In this document: piece by piece, positions 40,022 to 47,813 of the stretch
How the letters are laid out: every line of letters starts with the position of its first letter
Numbering within the stretch: position 1 is the first letter of the stretch
Source of the DNA: UBA5004 sp038061835
GTDB lineage: Bacteria; Patescibacteriota; Minisyncoccia; Phycocordibacterales; Zambryskibacteraceae
Direction of reading: 5' to 3'
DNA length: 64,000 bases
Assembly (NCBI GenBank): GCA_038061835.1
Contig: JBBTYJ010000015.1
Location: forward strand, 4,093-68,092
The notes under the pieces: model-generated
The model's input: only the letters and a program-made list of their open reading frames with translations
What the model was told of the DNA's origin: nothing
Databases searched by the model: none
Program-made: the position numbers and the translations under genes

Positions 40022-41296
40022 TTATTTTTTAAATTTATGCTCTCCACTAGAACGCGAGAGAGCTTGATGTTTTCTCATTTCCGCATCAAACACAGCACGA
40101 TCAATAGACACACCCTTCTCTTTAGCAAGCTCCTCGGTTAATTCTATCGGGAAACCGTAACTTGTGAAGAGCACAAACGGGTCCACACCTTTATCAAATT
40201 GTTTGAGGCCTGATTCCAAAGTGTTGCTAAATTTCTCGATTTCCGCCGAAATAATTTTTTTTGTTTCCGGATGAAAAATATAAAGTCCTTGATAACTATT
40301 GTGGTGAGTAACAACGTCCACCGCAGCATTTATTATTTCGAGACTACTTCCTATTTTGTGCGCGTGAACATAGGCGCGACGAAGAAGTCGCCGTAGAATG
40401 TATCCTCTATCGGTATTCGACGGCAAGACACCGTCATTTATTATAAACACCGAAGTGCGAATATGATCAGCAATAACTCGTTGGGAATGAGCGTTATCTG
40501 AATTCGATTTATCCAAAATCGCCATGATTGGCAGAAAGAGGTCGGTTTCAAAAATATTATTTTTATTTTGGAGAGCCATAGTTAAACGTTCCAGTCCCGC
40601 GCCTGTATCAACATTTTTTTGTAAAAGTTTGTTTGTAATTTGACCGTTCTTTTTTTCATACTCCATGAACACATCGTTCCAAATTTCCACCACCTTCTGT
40701 TCCGTATCGGCTTTTTGATATTCCTCTTTAGTTAAATTTCCCAAACCATGAGGGGTGATGTCGTAGAACATCTCGGTATCGGGGCCACAAGGACCGTTTT
40801 CTCCCACACCCCACCAATTAGATTTTGCTCCCATGAAAAAAATTCGGTTCTCCGGCACGTATTTCTGCCAAATTCTGAATGCTTCTTCGTCTTTAGGAGC
40901 ATTCTTATCACCTTCAAATACCGTAATGTAAAGTCGTTTTGGATCAATGCCAAATCCTTTTTCCTTATCCGTCAATAACTCAAAACTCCATTGAATTGCG
41001 TCTTCTTTAAAATAATCCCCCATAGACCAATTACCCAGCATTTCAAAAAAAGTATCGTGAGTATTGTCGCCAACTTCTTCAATATCTTGCGTACGTACAC
41101 ATTTCTGAATATTAACCAAACGTTTACCCAGGGGATGTTTTTGTCCCATAAGATATGGCACCAGAGGTTGCATTCCCGCGGTGGTAAAAAGTACCGAAGA
41201 ATCATTCTCCGGCACAAGCGAAGCCGAAGGGATAACTTTATGTCCCCGCTTTTCAAAAAAGGCCAAGAATCGTCGTCGAATTTCTTCGGAGCGCAT
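40022..41296 (-). CDS. alaS: Alanyl-tRNA synthetase, catalytic and tRNA-recognition core only
   Basis: Class II motifs are intact: FFEKRGHKVIPSASLVPENDSSVLFTTAGM is split here for length (motif 1 region), FFEMLGNWSMGDYFK (motif 2) and DTGAGLERLTMALQ (motif 3). The helical tRNA-binding part ends at HQALSRSSGEHKFKK and then the frame stops, at 424 residues. The editing domain and C-Ala domain of the usual 850-residue enzyme are absent. Start at ATG 41296, since the frame upstream (MCYIVSD) is not family-like. tRNA-Ala(CGC) is at 29544. Confidence 0.92.
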   Translation of the reverse strand: MRSEEIRRRFLAFFEKRGHKVIPSASLVPENDSSVLFTTAGMQPLVPYLMGQKHPLGKRLVNIQKCVRTQDIEEVGDNTHDTFFEMLGNWSMGDYFKEDAIQWSFELLTDKEKGFGIDPKRLYITVFEGDKNAPKDEEAFRIWQKYVPENRIFFMGAKSNWWGVGENGPCGPDTEMFYDITPHGLGNLTKEEYQKADTEQKVVEIWNDVFMEYEKKNGQITNKLLQKNVDTGAGLERLTMALQNKNNIFETDLFLPIMAILDKSNSDNAHSQRVIADHIRTSVFIINDGVLPSNTDRGYILRRLLRRAYVHAHKIGSSLEIINAAVDVVTHHNSYQGLYIFHPETKKIISAEIEKFSNTLESGLKQFDKGVDPFVLFTSYGFPIELTEELAKEKGVSIDRAVFDAEMRKHQALSRSSGEHKFKK

Positions 41297-41317
41297 ATCT
41301 GAAACAATATAACACAA

Positions 41318-41926
41318 TTAGATTAGAGTCTTAAGTACCTTAAAATCTTCTTTAAGGGTATCGAGCAGATGCTGATTGTAAATTGCGGCAGCGGGGTGAT
41401 AAAGAGGAATGAATTTAAAGGTCAGACCTTGAGAATTTATATCTAAGGTCTGACCTTGGAAGACTTTGCCGTGTAATTTACTTATAGAATCCAGTTCCCA
41501 TTCAAGACCATATCTCGTCATCACATATTGCATTGAGAATCGACCGAGCGTTGCTACCACTTTCGGTTTAATAATTTCAATCTGACGATCCAAAAACGGC
41601 GCATAGATTTCTATCTCGTCGGGATACGGATCGCGATTACCTGGTGGACGATCTTTGACAATATTAGTCACGTACACATCCTTCCTGTCTATGCCAACAG
41701 AAGTTAAAAGTATGTCCAAGACCTTTCCTGCCCGCCCGCAAAACGGCTTGCCGGTCTTGGCTTCGTTTTCCCCTGGTGCCTCGCCGATAAACATTATGTC
41801 AGCTGAATGATTTCCTTCTCCTATTACCGGGAAATACTTGTTCTTTACTCGTTCGGCATAAAGCGGTGAGGCCACAAGACCAATAATCTCGTTCTTAATT
41901 TTTTTTAATTCTTCATCACAATTCAT
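41318..41926 (-). CDS. Family 4-type uracil-DNA glycosylase without Fe-S cysteines
   Basis: Catalytic motifs GEAPGENEAKTGKPFCGRAGK and PLYHPAA are of UDG family 4 (first one given here in part: GEAPGENEA). The four cysteines that hold the 4Fe-4S cluster are missing: the N-terminal pair is absent, KCRPP is KDRPP and the fourth is Tyr in EIEIYAPF. The segment FQGQTLDINSQGLTF is an in-frame insertion coded by paired palindromes at 41418-41457. It overlaps the ATP-cone gene by 11 bp and probably repairs deaminated cytosine. Confidence 0.87.
   Translation of the reverse strand: MNCDEELKKIKNEIIGLVASPLYAERVKNKYFPVIGEGNHSADIMFIGEAPGENEAKTGKPFCGRAGKVLDILLTSVGIDRKDVYVTNIVKDRPPGNRDPYPDEIEIYAPFLDRQIEIIKPKVVATLGRFSMQYVMTRYGLEWELDSISKLHGKVFQGQTLDINSQGLTFKFIPLYHPAAAIYNQHLLDTLKEDFKVLKTLI
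41418..41457. repeat. Inverted pair of REP-like palindromes inside the UDG gene
   Basis: AAGGTCAGACCTT (41418-41430) and AAGGTCTGACCTT (41445-41457) are each palindromic and are also exact reverse complements of each other, separated by 14 bp. This is the BIME-like pair arrangement. Translated in frame. Confidence 0.85.
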
Positions 41927-42755
41927 TTATTTCGTTCATGACGGGTTCTGTATTAAAATTTTTGCCGAGAAATTCATTCAATAATTTTGGATTCTTTTTT
42001 ATGTCTGAGCAAAGCACAGTTCTGTTTTCCAAAAGTGCTTTTTTGTCGTTGGTTGAGAGCGAAATCAGACAAGTGATCGGGTGAAGCGCCTCGCTTTCAA
42101 TCATATCCTGCAGACTTCCTTTTTCAGGATAATTCCACCCGATCATAGTCAGATTCTGACAGATTCCATAATGAATAGCAGTGCTTGAGAACTTGGTATT
42201 GGTCACAAGCCAACAGCCAGTAATGTGCCGATTTGAAGCGCCATAATCAAAAACATTGTCGCGCAAATCATCAAATCTTGCCTTAATATAGAGAACTACT
42301 TTCAAATCGGATTTTGTACCCAGATCATTATGAAACTTTGCTTCAATCATTATTAGTTCTTTTTCGTTGTAAGCCACCACGTCAACTTCGTGCGCCACAC
42401 ATTCGCCAAGCACAGTTTGACGAGTCTGACATTTGTAACCCTTGGCTTCAAGCACTTTGGCAATAAAATCTTCAAACGGAAAACCTGACGGTCCGAGATC
42501 CATCACTGCTCGGCGGAGAGAATAACTTCTAGCAATCGGTTTGCTTATTTTCTGAAGTACAGAAAAGGCGTGTCTGTAAATATCGTTAGTAGTCATTTCG
42601 TTGTGAAGCTCTGGCCAGATATGCGACCTTACTTGTTCTACGGCTTCTTCCGTCGCGCCAGCATGAAAAAGAGAGGCCATGAGCTTCTCTTCATCAAAAA
42701 TTTCCCGCTCCCCGTTCGCCTTGAGAACTGTTACTTGTTTGCTTAGTTGTGTCAT
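41916..42755 (-). CDS. ATP-cone protein fused to a PD-(D/E)XK nuclease-like domain
   Basis: Residues 1-90 form an ATP-cone (VTVLKANGEREIFDEEKLMAS, typical of NrdR and ribonucleotide reductase). The C-terminal part has a restriction-type core: FEDFIAKVLEAKGY, then HEVDVVAYNEKELIMIEAKFHN with the D and E-x-K of PD-(D/E)XK nucleases. ATG 42755 is chosen because TATAAT lies 7 bp upstream, giving a leaderless mRNA. It may be a nucleotide-sensing nuclease linked to repair or defence; role unproven. It shares an operon with the UDG gene. Confidence 0.75.
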   Translation of the reverse strand: MTQLSKQVTVLKANGEREIFDEEKLMASLFHAGATEEAVEQVRSHIWPELHNEMTTNDIYRHAFSVLQKISKPIARSYSLRRAVMDLGPSGFPFEDFIAKVLEAKGYKCQTRQTVLGECVAHEVDVVAYNEKELIMIEAKFHNDLGTKSDLKVVLYIKARFDDLRDNVFDYGASNRHITGCWLVTNTKFSSTAIHYGICQNLTMIGWNYPEKGSLQDMIESEALHPITCLISLSTNDKKALLENRTVLCSDIKKNPKLLNEFLGKNFNTEPVMNEINEL

Positions 42756-42802
42756 TTCATCATTATACCTCACAAAACTACTTCAATATTATCCATTAAT
42801 AC

Positions 42803-42834
42803 AAAAAGAAAGCCGCCCCAGAGAGAGGTCGGCT
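42803..42834 (-). terminator. Terminator of the 42864 gene
   Basis: On the minus strand AGCCGACC pairs with GGGGCGGCT and is followed by TTCTTTTTG. Confidence 0.82.
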
Positions 42835-42863
42835 CCTTTGTGGCGGCAATGTTCGAGTGATAT

Positions 42864-43388
42864 TTATTTCGTCAAGTCGCGTGACCCGGTTTCCACGCCA
42901 TCACGGAAATTATGACCATCATCTGGCAGTTCACTCTGTTCACACCATCTTTCATGGATTATGAACTCGAGCGTACCCTGGACAACTTTAATACCGTTTT
43001 TTTCGAAGACCGGTTTGAGGAAATCAAATCCTTTGTCAATTATTGGATCAAGGAACACCCATGGCTTATGGGGATGGGCACGGAGGGCTTCCGAGATGCG
43101 TTCGGCGGCATTATCAATGTTCGCAGTACAGCGAACCCAATCATGTTCATTGACAATGGAAAAAATTTCTAAGTCCTCATGTTCGGCAATATACTTGAGG
43201 ACTTCATGCACGCTGGAGGTTGCTGCGGAAGCTAAAGTCCACCCCATATGCATACCCCTCAGTCCGCTTTTTAGAGACGACCGCCAAAAAATGTACCGAC
43301 CGTCTTCCATTTGTCCATTTTCACAGACTCTATCGGAGAGGCCAAGCACCAGTACACGAGTGTATTTTTTTATTTCTGAATACCTCAT
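42864..43388 (-). CDS. Orphan 174-residue soluble protein
   Basis: ATG 43388 is set by AAGGAGG 6 nt upstream. The sequence alternates hydrophobic strands and helices (TRVLVLGLSD, EDLEIFSIVNEHDWV, KPWVFLDPIIDKGFDFL, GIKVVQGTLEFIIHERW) as in alpha/beta folds such as receiver or TOPRIM-like proteins, but I find no known signature. Own promoter, SD and terminator. Confidence 0.72.
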   Translation of the reverse strand: MRYSEIKKYTRVLVLGLSDRVCENGQMEDGRYIFWRSSLKSGLRGMHMGWTLASAATSSVHEVLKYIAEHEDLEIFSIVNEHDWVRCTANIDNAAERISEALRAHPHKPWVFLDPIIDKGFDFLKPVFEKNGIKVVQGTLEFIIHERWCEQSELPDDGHNFRDGVETGSRDLTK

Positions 43389-43445
43389 CACTAACCTCCT
43401 TAACAAATTAAGAGAAATTTGAACGACACATACAATTCTGGCATT

Positions 43446-43474
43446 ATAATAGCATGTGGAAGACATTTTGTAAA
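43446..43474 (-). promoter_or_regulatory. Promoter of the 42864 gene
   Basis: On the minus strand TTTACA (43474-43469), 17-bp spacer, TATTAT (43451-43446). Confidence 0.72.
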
Positions 43475-43483
43475 TGACCAAAT

Positions 43484-44629
43484 CTATTTGATTATACTAT
43501 CCATCACTCCGCCGCCGAGACAAGCGCTTGCGCCATCCTTATCAAGATCGCCGTAAAACACTATTGATTGGCCTAGGGACAATCCGCGCACTGGTTCTCT
43601 AAACTCCACCTCCACCCTGTCAAAAGCTAAGCTTTTGACAGTAACTGGGAGTTTGTTTCCGCGGTATCGTATTCGGGCAAATAGTTGTCGTGTTTTAAAT
43701 TCATTGATCCAATTTACACCCTTAACCACAATTCGTGTCGGTGAATGTAATACCATCTCCAGCTCATTATTTGAAACAGTGAGAGTATTCGCCTTCATAT
43801 CTTTGGATAAAATATAAAACGCTCCTTCCTCCGGTGACCTCTTGGTGATTTCGAAACCGTGTCTTTCTCCTATGGTATAAAGCAAGGCGCCCTTGTGAGT
43901 ACCGATGATATCGCCGCGAGTATTTAGTACCTTGCCCGGTTTGGTTTTAATAAAATGAGAAAGAAATTCATCCATCGATACATCGCCGATAAAACAAATC
44001 CCCTGACTATCTTTCTTCTCAGAAACCGGCAGATGATACCTACGGGCCAGTTTTCGCACTTCGCCTTTCTCTAAATCACCGATGGGAAAACATGTATGGG
44101 ATAAATCATTTTGATTGAGAGTCCAGAGAAAATAACTTTGATCCTTTCCTCTATCTTTCCCCTCTTTCAGCAAATATCGATACAGAGGTTTAACCTTTGT
44201 AGTCCCAAGGTTAAACCTCTGTATTTGAGAATAGTGTCCGGTGGCAATAAAATCTGCCCCCATTTCTCGAGCCTTTTTCCAAAACGCGCCAAATTTAATT
44301 TCTCTGTTGCAAAGCACGTCTGGATTCGGTGTCCGGCCGACCTTGTATTCGGCCACCATCTTGTCCGCTACATCCTTTTTATACTCCTTTTCAAAATCAA
44401 AAAAGAGAAACGGGATATCAAGCGCAATCGCCACTTTCATCGCATCGCGTCTCTCGTCTCTCCAATTGCAAGGCAAAAAATCCGGTTGCCAGACTTTTAT
44501 AAATACACCCGTGACGTTGTAACCGGCTTTCTTCAAAAGCGCGGCGCTGACCGCGGAATCCACACCTCCAGATAAACCTACAAAAATTTTACGATGAGAG
44601 GTATTTGGTAATGTTTTTTTTATGTTCAT
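43484..44629 (-). CDS. mnmA: tRNA 2-thiouridylase MnmA
   Basis: MnmA puts sulfur on U34 of Lys, Glu and Gln tRNAs. PP-loop GLSGGVDSA, catalytic cysteines in PNPDVLCNREIKFG and GICFIG, and KDQSYFLW are present. Two in-frame palindromic insertions interrupt the family pattern: RFNLGTTKVKPLYRYLL (44181-44223) and VKSLAFDRV (43617-43641). Start at ATG 44629 overlaps the mltG end by about 40 bp; this is the last start before the PP-loop. Confidence 0.92.
   Translation of the reverse strand: MNIKKTLPNTSHRKIFVGLSGGVDSAVSAALLKKAGYNVTGVFIKVWQPDFLPCNWRDERRDAMKVAIALDIPFLFFDFEKEYKKDVADKMVAEYKVGRTPNPDVLCNREIKFGAFWKKAREMGADFIATGHYSQIQRFNLGTTKVKPLYRYLLKEGKDRGKDQSYFLWTLNQNDLSHTCFPIGDLEKGEVRKLARRYHLPVSEKKDSQGICFIGDVSMDEFLSHFIKTKPGKVLNTRGDIIGTHKGALLYTIGERHGFEITKRSPEEGAFYILSKDMKANTLTVSNNELEMVLHSPTRIVVKGVNWINEFKTRQLFARIRYRGNKLPVTVKSLAFDRVEVEFREPVRGLSLGQSIVFYGDLDKDGASACLGGGVMDSIIK
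43617..43641. repeat. Perfect palindrome inside mnmA
   Basis: 12-bp arms CTGTCAAAAGCT and AGCTTTTGACAG around one A. Codes in frame for TVKSLAFD near the C-terminal beta-barrel of MnmA. Confidence 0.8.
44181..44223. repeat. Inverted pair of REP-like palindromes inside mnmA
   Basis: AGAGGTTTAACCTTTG and CAAGGTTAAACCTCTG are each near-palindromic and mirror each other across TAGTCC. The AGGTTTAACCT core equals that of the RAYT-flanking repeats at 2827 and 3542. Confidence 0.85.
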
Positions 44630-45455
44630 CGAAAGTCTTGGCATAATGCATTTCCCCGTCCTTGCCTGTCAAGAAATACAGATATGGAGTTGGAGTTGGA
44701 TGAATGGCCGCCTCAATCGAGACAAGACCGGGATTATTGATGGGACTTTTCGGCAAACCGACATACTTATAAGTGCCGATCTCCGAATCAACTTGCAAGG
44801 GCATACCCAGATCAAATCGTTTCCACAATATGTCGGAGGCCATTTCTCGATCTTCTTTAGTATCTGTTTCTGCTTCGAGAAGTGAGGCCATAATAATAAT
44901 TTCTTCTAAGGTTCTGCCTGAAGATTTAATATCTGGCAAAATAGAAGAAATTTGACGAATAAAATTATCATTAAGCAGTTTAATGGTTGAGGATGCGGTT
45001 GCAGTGACGGGTATAAAATAGGTATCCGGAAATAGATATCCTTCTGGGGCTGAAACTAGAAAACTCTCGCGATTAAAGGATTGGAATTTATTGTCAAAAA
45101 GCGAAGCAATCTTTGTGACAGTAAAACCTTCTGGAATAGTTAGTTTAACTGTCTTTACACCATACTTTCCGTGAAAAAATCTCCAAGCGATAAAAAAAAC
45201 ATTTTCAGGAGCAGACATTAAATATTGACCGGCTTTCATATTGCGCCCGCCGCCAAGTATGATGGCAATCGTCCGAAACCAAAACGGGGAGCGGATTACT
45301 TTTTCCTCCTTTAATTTTTCCGTCAAAGAGTAAAGTCCAATTCCTTCTGGAACAGTAATCATCGCGCCCGAAGGAAATGTAAACGGAGAAGTAGTAAAAA
45401 AAGAACCAATTACGAATAAAATGATACCAATAAAAGAAAGATATATTCTCAACAT
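44589..45455 (-). CDS. mltG: Endolytic murein transglycosylase MltG (YceG-like)
   Basis: An N-terminal membrane helix (IYLSFIGIILFVIGSFF) is followed by a LysM-like part and the YceG domain: IIIMASLLEAETD with the catalytic Glu, GLPKSPINNPG and AIHPTPTPYLYFL. It cuts nascent glycan strands. The end overlaps mnmA, the start touches the 45455 gene. Confidence 0.93.
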   Translation of the reverse strand: MLRIYLSFIGIILFVIGSFFTTSPFTFPSGAMITVPEGIGLYSLTEKLKEEKVIRSPFWFRTIAIILGGGRNMKAGQYLMSAPENVFFIAWRFFHGKYGVKTVKLTIPEGFTVTKIASLFDNKFQSFNRESFLVSAPEGYLFPDTYFIPVTATASSTIKLLNDNFIRQISSILPDIKSSGRTLEEIIIMASLLEAETDTKEDREMASDILWKRFDLGMPLQVDSEIGTYKYVGLPKSPINNPGLVSIEAAIHPTPTPYLYFLTGKDGEMHYAKTFDEHKKNITKYLSS

Positions 45456-46702
45456 TAGACGGGTAGATTTGCCGGCGCTTCCGTTTTCTTCGACTCCACG
45501 CGTATGAGGGTCGGGGTTGTAACAGTAGCTCCGGGAAAATGAAAGATTGTGGCCAATTCTTCGACTGTTAAGACGTACGGTTTACCAAAAACATTTTTAA
45601 ACGGCGGATTAAAGACCGAGCGTCTCTTGTATGCCTCAAGTAATGTCCTTTGTCTGTATTTTCTTTTTATATCAAAAACGTCTTCCCAGGGATACACGAT
45701 GCCGGGAAGAAATTTGTGCGGCCGAATATGGTTTAAAAATGTTCTCGAACCCAACTGGCGCATAGCGCCAATAATTCCGACTGTCCTGCGAACTGCTATT
45801 GTTTTGGGGGCGATATAGACCATTCTAAACATGGCATCAAACGCCAATTTGGCCGCATTTCGTTCGATAGAATCGATTGTATCACTTTGAGTTTTAGTGA
45901 GATTAAAAAGACTATTGGGTTTACCCTTTTCTGTTTCAATAAAACTTTCTTTTTTAATGAACTTGTCTATTTCTTCCTTGATATTTTCCTTCCAATCGGG
46001 TTTGGTAAATAATCGAACATCTTCAAAACCCTCTTTACGATGACCTTGGATCAAAATTTGGATCCATTGATTCTCTCCCGGTTTAAGAGTCCCCAAATAT
46101 TCTAGAATGGGAGCGATTGGGTCAATTATTTCTGTCTGTTCTTTGCCTGTCTTATCAAGCCCAAAATCAATATATGTTTTGATTGGATAGATATCTGGTT
46201 TGTGCAATCGAGTCGTTATGCCGGATAGATTCATTGTTTTAGGATCAAAGATAATTTTTGTGGCATAATCTTCCACTTCCACAACCTCGGCGCCGGGATA
46301 ATGAGTATAAATTCTAGATTCAATTATGCGTTTCCATTTGGGAAACGCCCAGATAAAAAATTTTACTTGCCCACCAATCGATACTATTTCAAGAGAAAAA
46401 ACGTCTCTTACCGCACCCTCAAAATAAACCTCTGTCAATGTGCCTATGACATCTTCCCAGATACCATCAAGCACCATTTCCATGGCTGCTGGCGACTTTT
46501 CGGTATTTTTAGGAATTTTTATTTCCAGAAGAATACTGCCAGTTTTTTTCAACCATTCGCGCCTTTTGTAATTGATCCAAGTGTGCATAAACAGCCACAG
46601 TAGAAACACCGGCAACCAAATGGGCCAAGTGGCAGATACAATCCGCCAAACCTCCCGATAAAAATCAGTTTGAAAAAGGGCGAGAAAGTCACTAATAATC
46701 AT
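45455..46702 (-). CDS. Conserved CPR membrane protein (DUF8128-like)
   Basis: One membrane helix at about 25-43 (WPIWLPVFLLWLFMHTW), then a large cytoplasmic part with EIKIPKNTEKSPAAMEMVL, IQILIQGH and the C-terminal FHFPGATVTTPTLIRVESKK. In my recollection such proteins often occur beside type IV secretion-type ATPases in this radiation, but no such ATPase is in the window. 415 residues; function unknown. Stop and mltG start overlap. Confidence 0.7.
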   Translation of the reverse strand: MIISDFLALFQTDFYREVWRIVSATWPIWLPVFLLWLFMHTWINYKRREWLKKTGSILLEIKIPKNTEKSPAAMEMVLDGIWEDVIGTLTEVYFEGAVRDVFSLEIVSIGGQVKFFIWAFPKWKRIIESRIYTHYPGAEVVEVEDYATKIIFDPKTMNLSGITTRLHKPDIYPIKTYIDFGLDKTGKEQTEIIDPIAPILEYLGTLKPGENQWIQILIQGHRKEGFEDVRLFTKPDWKENIKEEIDKFIKKESFIETEKGKPNSLFNLTKTQSDTIDSIERNAAKLAFDAMFRMVYIAPKTIAVRRTVGIIGAMRQLGSRTFLNHIRPHKFLPGIVYPWEDVFDIKRKYRQRTLLEAYKRRSVFNPPFKNVFGKPYVLTVEELATIFHFPGATVTTPTLIRVESKKTEAPANLPV

Positions 46703-46723
46703 GCTCTTAATTCTACACGGAAC

Positions 46724-47761
46724 CTAAACGCAATGGTAGCGGCCAGAAGAATCTTTCTTAAAATACTTAGTATTCTGAAGATTTACTAAAATAGTGTTTT
46801 CCTTGACGTAGCGTTCTTTGAGAACTTTCTCTATAATCTTATCTTTCGTCAATGGACCTTCTTTTTCCAAAATCTTTTTAATAACGTCTTTAACCACACC
46901 GGACATATATCCCCATTCAGAGAGAGCATAGAGACCGCGTCCCACCAAGACAAATCTGGGATCCTTAATCAGTTCATTGTGGGTAGTAGCCACATGCGCC
47001 TTTTTATTGAAATATTGAGTAATTGCTTTGGCCACTTCTTTGAAATGAATCGGGGAACCATGTTTTCTGATTACCAGAAAGGCGTAATCGCGCATCCCCT
47101 TTGCATTAACATTTGAAGATGATGCTCGACCCCACTCCCCTAAAGGATTTTTGCCAATTTTATGGGAAATGGCGAACCAACGTTTAATCATTTCTTCATT
47201 TTTGTACTTTTCGTTCAAATCCTTTACTTCTTCAAGAAAAGAGCCGATGAGATCGCTCTCTACCACAAGTTCATCATCAGACAGCGAGGAGTATAATTTG
47301 CGGAGCGCGGATTTAATCTTTTCCGCAAGCTCTCTATCTACGTGCCAATGATGCTTGAACTCTTCGTCTGCCTTCTCGCGCTTAAACTCTTCGCCAATAA
47401 TTAGTAAAAAATAAAAATGATTTTGGATACTCGGCTCTTTGCTCAAATGTTTAAGAAGATCTTTCTCGGAAATAATACCGCCAAGTGCAAGAATGGTTTC
47501 CTTCAATTCGACAAAAACCGGTTCGAGATCCTTATAGACCTTAGATTTACGAATAGTTAAAAGAGAGTGATTCTCTATTTGGCGCACCCGTTCTCTGGTA
47601 ATACCATATTTCTTGCCTATAGCATCCAAGGTAAACTTGATAGCTTTGGATCCCAATCCGTATCGATTAATAAGAATATCCTGTCCACGCTTGGTTAAAA
47701 CTGATAATAGCCGTTTGGTGATCTCCTTGGGTTTGAAGTTTAGGGCAATTTTTTCGCTCAT
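46724..47761 (-). CDS. Sigma-70 region 4-like HTH fused to a HARE-HTH domain
   Basis: The N-terminus reads LLSVLTKRGQDILINRYGL and KYGITRERVRQIENHSL, the region 4 helix-turn-helix that binds -35 boxes. A helical middle follows, then a HARE-HTH module (SPIHFKEVAKAITQYFNKKAHVATTHNEL and RFVLVGRGLYALSEWGY), here cited as parts. No region 2 is present, so it is not a full sigma factor; it could be an auxiliary regulator. ATG 47761 chosen, since upstream codons are not family-like. 345 residues. Confidence 0.82.
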   Translation of the reverse strand: MSEKIALNFKPKEITKRLLSVLTKRGQDILINRYGLGSKAIKFTLDAIGKKYGITRERVRQIENHSLLTIRKSKVYKDLEPVFVELKETILALGGIISEKDLLKHLSKEPSIQNHFYFLLIIGEEFKREKADEEFKHHWHVDRELAEKIKSALRKLYSSLSDDELVVESDLIGSFLEEVKDLNEKYKNEEMIKRWFAISHKIGKNPLGEWGRASSSNVNAKGMRDYAFLVIRKHGSPIHFKEVAKAITQYFNKKAHVATTHNELIKDPRFVLVGRGLYALSEWGYMSGVVKDVIKKILEKEGPLTKDKIIEKVLKERYVKENTILVNLQNTKYFKKDSSGRYHCV

Positions 47762-47813
47762 GTTTCTCTCATTTGTATCACCTATATAAAGAAGTGTCAA
47801 GACAAGTTTCGAA

